Shown one piece after another: positions 37,201 through 55,554 of a stretch of 64,000 bases of DNA. The notes under the pieces are model-generated. The model saw only the letters and a list, made by a program, of their open reading frames with translations. It was not told the DNA's origin and did not search any database. Positions within the stretch are counted from its first letter, which is position 1. Every line of letters begins with the position of its first letter. The position numbers were made by a program, and so were the translations under genes. Source of the stretch: Lycocorax pyrrhopterus obiensis (lineage: Eukaryota > Chordata > Aves > Passeriformes > Paradisaeidae); assembly GCA_014706295.1 (NCBI GenBank), contig JACSVZ010000001.1, forward strand, positions 42,002,383-42,066,382. The letters run 5' to 3'.

Positions 37201-40200
37201 TGATCTATCTTCCAGCTGAAAGAGCCGTGTGAATGTATTTCCTGCCTAGATTAATCTTCCAGAGGCCGGTAATAGAAACTTTCTGTATATTGGAAAAAAA
37301 CCCTAGTCTTTATTGAGCAGAAGCTAAAATATCAAATGGAAGGAAGTAGATTTCAACCCAGATTTACAATGTAAAATTGCCATTGAATAGAAGTTACGCG
37401 GCCTTCAAATTAACAATTTTTGTTTGAGACTAGCTAGCCTTCTAGGTACCTGATGATACCATGACAATGAGTATGATTAACAGTATGATAAGAACTACCT
37501 ATCAATATCTTTTATAGACCAAAATCTCCTTTGTGCACGTATGATTCATAGAACCTAGCTCCAAGGCCAAGAATTATGGTTACATTTAGACATCTACAAA
37601 TCGGATCTCTGAGTTAATCATCCAGATTCTAGTCATCCTCAGTGGGGAGAAGGGGGTAATTCAGATTCTTTTCTTCTCTAAATAAGTATCTTAAGCAAGG
37701 TCTGGAGCTGCTTTCTCCATCAATTAGTACAGGAATGAACTGATAGCTCAGACTTTGATCGCAACACTAGATACATGAAAAGGTAGGGCAAATAAATCCC
37801 GCTTCATGTTTGTCTGGTTTGATAGGCCACAGATGTGCAAACTTTAGCCTAGATATCTTGCTTTTCTTTACCCCAGAGCCAAGTTCAGCAATCACATAAT
37901 TTTTCAATGTACACCAAGTGAAGACCCATGACTGTGCCATTTCTTCATTTTACCGTTTGCAGAAAGTCTGGCGATCAGGACTGGATTCTATCTAGAGGTT
38001 TTGTATTCCCCCACCTCTCTAACAGTGATCCATAATACCATTCCCACTCCTAAGACTTTCCTGGAAATGAGATGATGACTCTCAGTGGGTCTCCACACCC
38101 ACCAGGTAAAGGAAGTTCAACTAGTACTAAGAAGTTCATTTTAAAAGACGATCAAGCAGGCGTCATGTTCCATGAGATATTACTCTTCAGGCAAGGCAGA
38201 AGCTGCATGGCAATCAAGATTTGTGTGCTTTCTTTGATAACTAATTAAGGTAGAGGTCTGTGGTGCCTGTTACTGTTGGGAGATGGTCTTTCCTTGCCCA
38301 TGCTGGTCAGGGTCTGAGCAGCAGGCAGACCCATTCCACATGAAGACAGAGGCAACCGCTGTAACAAAGCTCTGTCTTAGTAACCACCTCACGCACGTTG
38401 GAAATGCAATGCATCAGATACAGCAGCATGCACAACCATTCAACTGGGGGATGGAATAATATCACCATTTTTAAAAACAGGACTCTGTCAGGTCTCCCAG
38501 GAGGGTTCTGACAGCCACCATCATTCATCCACCTTTGCCACCTGGAACTGGTATTAACCATGAGGGAAAAAATGATTGCACAGACTTAAACTTCGATATT
38601 GCTGTGAGACAGAAACTGAGACTAAACAAAACTTGATACTAAGCAAATATTTTTGGAGAACCAATCAAACTCTTAATCTAACACCAAATGACACCCAACG
38701 AATGTTGTAAAATATAATTATTCATTGTGCATATCATGTCCAAACAGCTAATAAGAAACAGGACTCTGTCTAAACATGCAAAATGTAAAACTGGAGGAGC
38801 TGCACATTTTACAGGAATCATCTGCTGATTAACATCACACAGGGTCATCAAATCCAACAGCACAGCATCTAAGGGTTGTGGGGGAGTAGCCCGTGGGAAG
38901 CCAGTGGGCTTCTAAAACACTTGTGCAGGCCTGTAATCTTCAGCCTTAAGAGTGTGACCCAAAACTCCAGAGTTATGATGTATTTTACAGGCTCATTGTT
39001 TGTGTCTTATCCTATGGCTTCAGTATGAAGAAGATATTTTGAAAATTAATCTCACAACTTTAAACCCTCTAAGATTTCAACTTTCTGGATTTTATTTTAG
39101 GGTCTCTTGAGGAAAAAAATGTTGAGGATAAACGTCCTATCCCAGGAAAACTGTGCTATCACGGCATATATTTAACAGTTCTAGATTCTGGACTAAAGGG
39201 ATTCTAACAAAACTGAAATGAAAACTTCACTTTCAGGAGTGCCTTGGAGGATTCCCTGAGCAATTCAGATCAATGTCTGAATACTGTCCTGCTACTTTTA
39301 GTCTTTCATAGTTAAAATGCAAAGCAGATTATATTTTTTGAAGTCACATTTTCTATTTCATGTAGTTTTGGAGCACTGGGAAAAAGTTGTTCACAACAGA
39401 TTTGTTAGGTTACTATTGCATTTTTTCACTGTAACAAAAACCATAGCACAGTGGAATAAAAAAATTAAAAAGAGACTTAAATTACATCCCAAATTATTCC
39501 TAAAAAGGGTAGTTCAGGGTATTTTCCTCATGAAAATTGAGACTAACTATTTTTACTTTACGGAAATCAGAAGGGACTCTAAAAGAACGTTTTCCTACAA
39601 AGTGTGACACAGTATATTCCCCTCCCCAGGGTAAAGAGCATGAAAGGTGTTCTTTCTCAGACTGGGTGCATGCTCATCCCCTAATCTATGCAGCCACTGT
39701 GCTGTACTTGAATGCAAATCACTCATGAATGCCACGGCCAATTTCTCAGTTGCCAGTCTCCATAGTGCGCATGTGCATTATGTATTATATGTTTAATAGT
39801 GCATCAGCTCCCTGGTGAAAAATCAAGAAAACTTCCATGTCCTCCTGAAAGAAAATGTGGAATTATTTTATACACATCCAGCCAGGTCAGGCTGCAGTAT
39901 GCTCTCGGGAGAAATTCCAGCAGCATTAAGACTGTACACTGCTGTACAGTGACGTGGTGGATACAGAGGTACTTGGGGCAGCTCAAACACAGGAGGCAGC
40001 ATGGCTGTATCAGCATGGTGCTCTCGGTAGACTAATTAGTCCTGCTAAGAAGCTGGACTATTAAGTCCATGCTAAATGCAAATCTGTGCAGTGTTCCTGC
40101 CTTCCCCTTGGGCTGTGCTGAATGAACTCTGCTGAGGAGGGTTTTCTGTCTGGAACCAGGGACCTCTAACAGCCACAAAAACATATGAAGCTGTAAAGCA

Positions 40201-43200
40201 TAAGGAGATTGGACAGCAAGACAGGGGCAGTTTTAGGGAAAGAGCCCAGGAAGGCGTGGGAGCTCATTTCCGTTGCTCCAGGCACAGGACTCAGAGCTGA
40301 ATGCTACTGCAGTGTCTGCATTGCTGCACATGCCCTTGTGGGGTTTGAGACCATGGGAATGCTTACACCAGTTTTTAGTTCACTGGAGGAATACGTAGCT
40401 CCTTTCTGGGGATGAGGCATCATCCTTGAAGTGAGAGAAAAATACTGGAAGGCAACAGCAGCTCTGGGCACTTGGCAAAATAAAATTAGTCAGAATGCAA
40501 AATTACAGAAAGAACTGCTAGTATTTTAGCCTACAAGACACACACACAAAGTAAAAATGGTGAAGGTGAAACTTAAACAAGCGTTTTTTCCAGCATTATA
40601 CAAAGACAAATGGGAATGAAGTGAAGAATAAGAATACCAAAGCTTACACCATGTTGCATTGTCCTCCAGATAGTCCTCTGGGAAGCAAGAGGGAAACAGA
40701 TTCAGGGAACAGAAAAACAACAAAACAAAGCAAAATAAACCACAGGTTATACCAAACAGGCAACCACAGAGAAGATAACGAGTCTTTATAAGCAGTTGAT
40801 TTTAAATGAGAAAATTTAGATCATGCTCTACAGAAGCAGGGTGAGCACAGTGGTTAAAATTATTTAACTTTTGACAGTTTTTAAATTTAGTGATCTTTGG
40901 GTGTACTTGCTAGATGCCTGGACTAAGATGGTCACTTTTTGGCACTTTGTAGTAGAGGGATATGGAAAGATTTATCTGAGCTGTTCAAATGCATACTTTA
41001 GGATGAGATGAATTGTGCTTTAGAAATATTTGATCTCAATTCAGTTGCCTAAACCCATGCTTAGACAACAGAATGAAGGCCTTTATTTCTCTCTGTTAAC
41101 AGTAAAAACTACAGTCATCTGGACTCAAATCAAGATACCTGGTTCTAGGTATCTGCACTATGGATTTCTATACTGAATCAGAAAAGTCCTCATTTTTGCT
41201 TCTGTTACAGTCAGTATAAGGTGGAATACAGTTATCTAAATGTAGGCAGAGTAAGTGAATTTAGCAGCTCTGAGATAGTCCATCCTACTTCCAGCCAGGT
41301 CTCCTGTAACCTCGCTTTCACCTTTGGACATCTTGAAGACCACAGGCATCTCAAAGAGCATTAAGTGACTACATTTATGTAGCCAAATTTCACATAGTGC
41401 AACCTGCAGAGAACAGCTGGGGCTCAGTTCTGTTCTCCCACTTGGATGCCTCGTAGTGAACATTATCCAGACTTCAGCTGCCAGTCCAGGGGAGCACAAG
41501 CATCCCAAACTACTGTTCTATCCTCCAGCTCAGTTAGATGACTTAAATACTCCAAGGCATTTCAGTCTTGTCTATCTACATGTGGATATTCAAACTGAGT
41601 CTTTTATTTCCCCAGTCTTTGAGCGGTGTCTGTGACAGATGGGGTGAATCACTCTCCGAAGCTGTGTGTCTCTCTCCATTGACTTCAGAAAGAGCCTGAC
41701 TTTTAGGCCCAGTGCTGTGAAGATGTGATTGACTTTTCTGAGCATAAGTATCTTGAATTCCTTGACCTTCTGCAGTGTATTCAAGCCAGCTCCCCTCTGC
41801 TGCTCCAGAAGTGTACTGGTCTCCTTTAGTCCTCTATTGGTCCTATATTTCAGATACCCTAGGATGTCTCAGATAGTGCTTTTCATCCACGCTTAGATAA
41901 GTCTCTCAAGCTCTCCATAACTTCCTAAATACATCAGTTGCTTTAAAACCACATATACCACAGGTTTTGGGGGATATTTAATTTTTTCCCACATTTCGTA
42001 TAATTTATTTTGATCTATTTTTTATTTGTTAAGCCTTACTTGTTACAGCTATGACAATAACACAGAGAAATCACCTTCTCTCCTTTTGAAATGGAATGGC
42101 TGGATTAATCACATAAGTTCAGGCAAGGATGAAGGAGCACTTTCTCAGATGGGTTCAGTACCCGGTGATTCCAGTGTAGGCTTCTTATGAGGGGTGCTTT
42201 GTGCAACATACCTGATAAAATATGCTCAACTTAATTAAGCTTAAAAGTGGGGATACGAGCAGGACTAAACCAGAATTTGGTTCAGATTTGCTGCATGTTT
42301 GTATAACATTGAGATGCAGAGGAAATATTTTTTAGACTTGGTTTCTTCTGCTGTCAAAGACAGATAAAAGCAGAATGGTTTGTCATTTCTTTTGAGGTTT
42401 TTGTTACTGTATGTTTGGACTTCGTGGTGACAGTTTAAAGTCAAGTGGTCTGACAGTGTTTTATAAATACGAACTCCAGAGTGGACTTCTAAAAGCATTA
42501 ATATAATACTGAACCATCTTCTGAATCACAAGAAAAGACTTGTTTCTTATAATAATCAAAACGGTCTTTAAGTGTTTGGAAATACCAACAAAATACTAAT
42601 ATTGCAGTGTATTTATATTAAGTATGCAATAGAAAATGATCCATGTGTAGACAAGAAAACTGCTGTGCGTGGGGTTCTCCTTAGATCTTGTTAGCAATGC
42701 AAGGGTTAGGAGTATCTAAATGAAGCTGGTCCTCCAAGCTCTGGCTGTAGTTAATGGAGAGAGATACGTCATTCAGGGAATGATTCAGCACACGAAAAGC
42801 TGAGGTTCTAACACAGACAGGTTAAATGGTGTTTCTGTGAGGCAGGAGTGTAGCATTTATATCCTTCTGGATAAAATGACCCAAGATGGTGTGAGATGCA
42901 GGCAGTGACCTTTCCCAAGAGCTGCTAAGGGATTACAGCTCTGAAATAAGGCCGTCTGCTCTAATCCACATAAACTACCTTCCCTAGCTCCACTGAGATC
43001 AGCAGCCATCTCTGAACTGAAAGACGGTTGGTCCCAGCCCAGACGGAGACAACACATTCATCACTGCCATTTGAAGATGGATTTGATAACAACATTCATC
43101 ACTAACAGACCATAAATACTTATTATTTTAAATACAATCAGCAAGAACAGGAAATAGGATTTTGATTTGAACATTTTTTAAATTAACAGCAGCAATACTA

Positions 43201-46148
43201 AACTCCTTGTTTTTTTCCTGAAATAATGCATGAATAAAACTAGATACATCATATGGAGAGAAGTTCCTCTTTCTAAGTCTAGAAGTTATTAGGAGTTATA
43301 AAGAGTTATCTGCATTGGCAACTTTCATTAGTTTCATTAGCCTTTAAAGGCTGCCAGCATAGGACACATCTCTGCTTTATTCAGGATGCTGCTCGGTATT
43401 TTGCAATTTAGTATTTTTAAAAGGATATTAATGTGTTTAAAAGTATTCTTCTTATGTCAATATGTAATGTATCTTAAACCTCCCTTTTTCATTACAAAAA
43501 CACTTGAACCATTCTTACATCATCAGAGTAACCCAAGCTGAGCTGTGCTATCAGCCACTTCCTTTTTATGCTCTCCCTCCCGTTTCAGCTGTTTGCAACC
43601 TTTAGATTTGACAAAGCATGATTGAAACCTAAAGACTTTGGTGACCTTTCACGTCACCTTGGCCAGTTCTAGATTAAGATCCAGGCCTCTACTCTGAACA
43701 ATGCAGAAGGACTGGTTCTCTGAATCTAAAGTGAAAGGGTAAAATTAAGATCCCATCAAATATAGATTGAGTATTGCTAGTCAGATTTTTAGCCTGAGAT
43801 GTTACACTGCACTATGAATGCGCTGTGGTAGAAAGACCTGTGTCTACAATGGAAGTAAGCATCTCCTCTGCTTCTCCTTTTAGGATAACCAGGTGACACT
43901 GTTTCCAGAAAAGCAGAGAACTAACAAAAGCTGCTTTTTGCTGCAGGGTAATCCCATGTCTTGACTAGAAATGCCAGGTTATTTTCTAATTGAGTTGCCA
44001 TAAAAATTGACAGAATAGAATAGATAGAGTACAGCATAGATAGAAGTGATGGGAAAGACGTGGCACTATGAAAAACTACTGTGACCATCACAGGAACTTG
44101 ATGAATGACGGTGCAAAGAAGATACTCAGGTCCTCATCTGCATTGGTATACTTGGGTACTCTCTTTGGCAAGACAGACCAGTGCTCTGCAAGTGTGCAGC
44201 AATAGCTGGGGGCATGTGATATAGCCTTCTTAAAATCAGAAGCTCCTCAGTTTTGCTCATCGGTTTTACCTACAGATGATTGCTGGGACGGTACTAACAG
44301 CTGTAGTAATTAGCCCCCTATAAATCTATAGATGCATAAATAGCAGGAACATTGAAGTCTGAAATGTGAATTCAATGATTGGCAGCAAAGAAAATGATCT
44401 TATGGTAAAGTATTTTTTTTCAAAATGATTGAATAAGTAAAGCAAGACTAACGATCACTGAAGTTTTAGCTGATTAAAGTCAATTATTGAGATGGATGGA
44501 AATAAAGCAGTGGTAATTTTATAATTAAGTAAAGAAGTGACACAAATTGATGTGCCTTTGCAAGGGTGTAAGTTTAAGAACTAGGTGATAAAAATGGCCT
44601 TAATACATAACCTTTTTTTATTAAAAAAAAAAAAAATTGTTGTAGACCACTTTTGAAAGGTAATTTATACTGCAAAGTACCTGCAAAGGTACTTATGTGG
44701 TTTTTGGCCTCTAGGAAAGAGTTTATTCTCTTCTAACAATTCTAATACATAAAAACTGAGTCATACTGCTTTCCGACAATGAAATTCTATACCATTTCCA
44801 ATGGTGTAAAAAGCTTTACTGAATGCTGGAACAGCTGGCAAAGAAACTGTAAAGAGTGATTATAAAATTATTAAATCAGGAGATTGCCTCTTTCTGGTAC
44901 ATAGCCAAGCCTTTTGTACTAATTTGAAAATGGAATGTATTTTGCCTTACCAGCCTATCCAAACTTGTGCCAGCAGCAGTAGTAGGTCGCTCCTCTGGGT
45001 TATACGGTCTAAACCGGGTATTGAAATTTTCAGGGACAGAACGGGAAGATCTCAGGGCAGGTGCTGGTTTAGGTTGGCCACATCCTTGGAAAACCTGAAA
45101 AAGACATTCTTGGTTATATGAAAATTACAAAAAAAGGGAAGCTGGTATTTTGTAGCCTCTTTATTCTTTCTTCTGTATACTCAAAACAAGATCTGATTGA
45201 CATTTTTATACTAGTGAATTGAGTGCTTGGCCTGCATTAAAACTCAGGTTAATAATTTAGCATTATTAATCACTTGGTGAAGGTATAGAAAAATATAGGG
45301 ACCTTAAAACCCCCTTAATTTAAGAGGGTGATTATTATGAGAAATTAACATCTGAAAGCATCTTAATTGCTGTCTTTACAGGAAGAAAAATGTACAAAAG
45401 GATGTCCTTTGTGGCAGGATGTAGTTGATAACTGTTTTCAGTTTTGTTAAAATGTGGTATTTACCCAGAATCACAGGTCATCTATAATCCCTACCTACAG
45501 CTCTTTCTACCTTGCAATCTTATTTGTAGCCTTAGAGAAAAGGCCAATGATGAAATAGTCTTGTAACTGGATAACTTTCTTATTCTCCACCAATCTCTCC
45601 CTAGAAGATGGGTGAGGCACACTGAGTGGCCAACAGTGATAATTATTTTGTGCCAGTGTGTTTGTTTTCTGCATACAAAAAATAATGTTCAGGTTTATGA
45701 AATTTTTCATATACTTCCACCTGGAAAAAAGTTTCAGTATTGTGTATCTGGTAGGTACTAAAGGACACAGAGGACATTTTTGACTGCTGGATATCAAGTA
45801 TATTTCCCAGAGGCATTGTCACACAAGCTGCACATCCAAAAAGAGGTAGAATATCCAGAAAGTTAAAATTTTCAAGTGCTCCCATGAAGTCGAATCCTAG
45901 TGTTTGCCTTCATATCGACTTTTACAGTTTTAGAACCACCCTTCTGGTTTTGTGACCATTGTATTTTGGCTGTTTCAACATTTTGCCTTAATTCAAAAGA
46001 AAAAAAATTAATTTTGAATTTCTCATAAGATATATTATACAAAACCCTAATGCCATACACAGACTGTTTGAATGAGCTTTGTGGAGGTGAAAACTATGCA
46101 GATGCTGTGTTTTGATTGTAGGACCAAATTACTCCTTTTTGTGTGGCT
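34263..46148. other. Long non-coding stretch, no gene seen
   Basis: Almost 12 kb of AT-rich single-copy sequence. It contains a (CAGG)n-type run at 36954-36972, an A14 run near 44623-44636 and T-runs near 37073-37082. All open frames are under 100 codons, scattered on both strands and without motifs. I identified no CR1 or LTR sequence. Confidence 0.5.
36954..36972 (+). repeat. (CAGG)n tetranucleotide run
   Basis: Just under five units of cagg in tandem. It is too short to be strongly polymorphic. Confidence 0.8.
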
Positions 46149-46755
46149 GTGTTGGGTTTGTGTGGCCGGGTTTTTACAGTGGGGCTGCTACAGGGGTGGC
46201 TTCTGTGAGAAGCTGCCAGAAGCTTCCCCCATGTCCAGCAGAGCCAATGCCAGCTGGCTCCAGGATGGATGTGCCGCTGGTCAAGGCGGGGCCAATCAGG
46301 AATGATAGTAATGCTTCTGTGATAACATATTTAAGAAGGAAAAAAAGTAATTGTGCAGATGTGATATTGGCTAGAGAAGAGTGGAGTGAGAATATGTGAG
46401 AGGATCAGCTCTGCAGACACCAAGGTCAGTGCAGAAGGAGGGGCAGGAGGTGCTCCAGGCACCAGAGCTGAGGTTCCCCTGCAGTCCCTGGTGCAGACCA
46501 TGGTGAGGCAGCTGTCCCCCTGCAGCCCATGGAGGTCCATGGGGATACAGAGATCCACCTCCAGCCCGTGGAAGAGACCCACACCAGGGCAGGTGGGTGC
46601 TGGCAGGGACCTGCAGACCCACGGAGAGAGGAGCCCATGCTGGAGAAGGTTTCCTGATAGGACTTGTGACCCTGTGGGGGACCCTCATTGGAGCAGGCTG
46701 TGCCTGAAGGACTGCACCCTGTGGAAGAGTGACCCATGTCCACGGTGCAACTTCT
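46149..46755 (+). mobile_element. Endogenous retrovirus LTR fragment with promoter motifs
   Basis: The segment starts tgttgggtttgtgtggccgg and continues with ctacaggggtggcttctgtg and a 'cttcccccatgtccagcaga' block. I recognise this order from memory as an ERVL-like LTR widespread in birds. Two CCAAT boxes (46244-46248 and 46292-46296) lie upstream of a TATA-like atatttaag at 46327-46335, a plausible retroviral U3 promoter layout. The downstream ~400 bp is GC-richer and made of variations on 'ctgcagcccatgg' and 'gagacccac' phrases, as expected for the long R/U5 part of this LTR type. The 3' end is missing and no internal retroviral region follows, so it is a partial solo LTR. Frames of 154 and 115 codons inside it are by-products of its GC content. 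Confidence 0.85.
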
Positions 46756-53090
<6,335 letters not shown>

Positions 53091-54821
53091 CTGCAAAAAA
53101 ATGAATAAAGATTGTAAAAGTTAGATTAATATTAGTTGCCATAGCATTAACGAGCTTGGGGTAAAATTATTTTACACAGCTTCTTGAAGCAACCAGTGCT
53201 CTGGAGTGTACTTATGTAATCTCCTTCCAAAGAAAAAGCAGGATGATAGAAATTAATCCCTGGGGTATGTTCTTAAAGTTTGTGTGAGATGATGAAAACT
53301 TTGATATGATATATCAGGGTGTTATAATTAAAGCAGCTGTTCTTTCTGACCTTAATGATCTCATTTTCTTGCAATATAAACAGCAGATGAATATTGGATT
53401 TCTGCCATAGTATATAGGTATAAACCATGTTTGCCTTGCTACATTTTCAAAACATGGTTGTAAATTGTATGCAGAAACATATATTTTTTGTATGTTTTGG
53501 ATTAAAACAAAAAAGTTTGCTTTATTTACATTAGAGCCCCTCTCCAAAATAATTTAATCTTTTGATGTTCATTAACAAGTAAAAAACAAGCAATTTAACA
53601 TAAATTAATGGCAGTAAAAAAGGTTTTGCCATACAACAAATATATTTGTCTATACACGGACATAAATTTATCACAATTTATGTGGCAATAGCCATGTGAT
53701 AAACTGGATTTATAGTATACCTTTGAACATCATATTTTATCCTTGTCTCCTACATTAGATTTAAAATTTCCAGCAACTAATTAGCTTCAAGCAGATGATG
53801 CTTGTAACTTTAACATGATAAACAAAAATCTTCACATGCTCTCTTCTTTATACATCAGACTTAAGCTCCAGAAAGTACCAAGCAGACTTAGTTCCAAAAC
53901 AGACCCATGCCTGCTTTGCTGTTGTTAGCACCAGTCCCACAGCAGCTGTGTGGGGAAGGCGTGGAGCTCCCCATAGATCTGACAGCAGTGCTTGTTAGCT
54001 CCGCACCTGGCTGCAAGTCACAGAGCTCTGTTCCAGCCTGCATGGCTACCTTCTCCTTCCCCACAAAAGCACAAGTGCATGGAGGTATGGCAAGAAGTGG
54101 CTGGTGTCTCGCCCTAGCAGTTGAGACAGGCACTTCCGCGCACTGCCTCGCCTGAGGACTGCATTTTGTTGTTTATATGCTGTCAATGCATACCTAAAAA
54201 TCCCACTGAAACTGAAATTGCTTGGCACCTAAACACTTTTGCAAATTTACATCTAATACCCTGCAGTACTTTTAGGCTGGAAAGAGTGTAATGTCAGTTA
54301 TTTGGAGCGAGGTGTATAGCACTTGCTGCTAACTGTGAAAAATGGTGAGATGAAAGGAAATTGGTTTCAAGCAGAGGTGTTATTTTGCCTGCACATTATT
54401 TTAAAATTCTTAAGTTTATACCCTTTCCAGTGGGAAAGGGTGAAAATGGGAACTACCTCTAATTGGGGAAGCAGTTTTCATACACACAAAGATGCACACA
54501 TACATATACACATAAACAGACATACAGATTACTGCAATAAGTTAGCAGTTTTTCCACATGCAAAAAAAATAGAAGGAGAATTTTTAAGTGTGGACTCTTA
54601 CGAAGTATTTTCTTCATCACACGTTCAGAATGACTTGTATAAAACACTTATGCTTTAGTGCTTTGTGAGGAACGTGATCAGCCTAAATCCTAGGTGCTAC
54701 AACCAGTACTAGGCATTGTTAGGGCACAGGTCTTGGTGCCTGGATTTTGGTAGTTTACTTCAGGACTAGGGTTAAGATTAGGGTTACTGCATAAAACAGC
54801 CAAAAGGTGGATTCTGGGTCT
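53091..54821. other. Non-coding stretch, no gene seen
   Basis: No further exon-like block is visible upstream of the 52766-53090 candidate (that is, at higher coordinates on the minus strand). A GC-richer patch at about 53930-54150 has overlapping frames on both strands but no motif. An imperfect ACA/ATACA-rich run lies at about 54480-54528. A two-unit telomere-like phrase (tagggttaagattagggtta) sits near 54768-54787. Confidence 0.5.
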
Positions 54822-54847
54822 TTTTGGTTTGGTTTGGTTTGGTTTTT
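54822..54847 (+). repeat. (TTTGG)n low-complexity run
   Basis: Four to five units of a TTTGG pentamer trailing into a T-run. It is short and imperfect. Confidence 0.8.
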
Positions 54848-55325
54848 TTGGTAGGAATAGACTACATTTTAAGTTAAGGACAGGTGCCTCTTTGTATGAG
54901 TCCACCTTACTTTGGCAACTAGAAGGTTGGACAAGTCTGGTGCTAAGCCTAGTACATGTTCTGTGCTGAAGCAGAGTTCAGTAAATAGGCAATTGCTGGA
55001 GATCTCTTGTGAGAATGGGTAGTGGCTCGAGTCTACATGCTGTTCCTTCTCATGGCATGGGGCACTAGTTCTGAATAAAATCTTGATGTGAAATCTCAGC
55101 TATGTGGCAGAAGAGTGCATCATCTTTAATTGAACAAGAGCCACAGTTTTAATTTAAGAACAGCCTTTCCTCAAGCAAAGTGCCTTCAACTTCAAAATTA
55201 ATAGCTCTAGGAGATGCAAACTAAAAACCTGTTCCTGGCTTAGACAGTTTGTATCTTTAGAAAGATATCCTTTAGTTCATCAGCTTCTATTTTCTGAAGC
55301 TTAACGCTATCCATAGACTTAGTCG
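54848..55325. other. Short non-coding gap, nothing identified
   Basis: About 480 bp of single-copy sequence between two simple repeats, with no frame, element or motif of note. Confidence 0.55.
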
Positions 55326-55554
55326 TTATATATACATCTATATCTACATCTATCTATATCTATCTATATCTATCTATATCTATATCTATATCTATATCTA
55401 TATCTATGTCTATGTCTATGTCTATATCTATATCTATATCTAATCTATCTATATCATCTATATCTGTCTATGTCTATATCTATATAATCTATATCTACAT
55501 CTATATCTATATCTATTTCTATCTAATCTATATCTATATCTATGTCTGTATCTC
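55326..55554 (+). repeat. TATCTA/TATATC-type tandem array
   Basis: About 230 bp made almost entirely of TATCTA hexamers mixed with TATC tetramers. Early in the array a 10-bp higher-order unit (tatctatatc) is evident. Variants are clustered: three TATGTC units in a row near 55406-55422, occasional TCTGTC, and single-base losses giving 'taatct' junctions. It is the largest simple repeat in the window. Its degenerate, patchy structure suggests long-term slippage, not a fresh expansion. Confidence 0.95.

Noticed and set aside
22445..46755. The two LTR fragments as the two ends of one provirus
   Set aside because: They belong to different LTR sequence types, lie on opposite strands and are 23 kb apart with no retroviral genes between them.
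54762..54790. Telomere-like sequence (two TTAGGG-like phrases)
   Set aside because: Only two imperfect units, far below any interstitial telomeric array.
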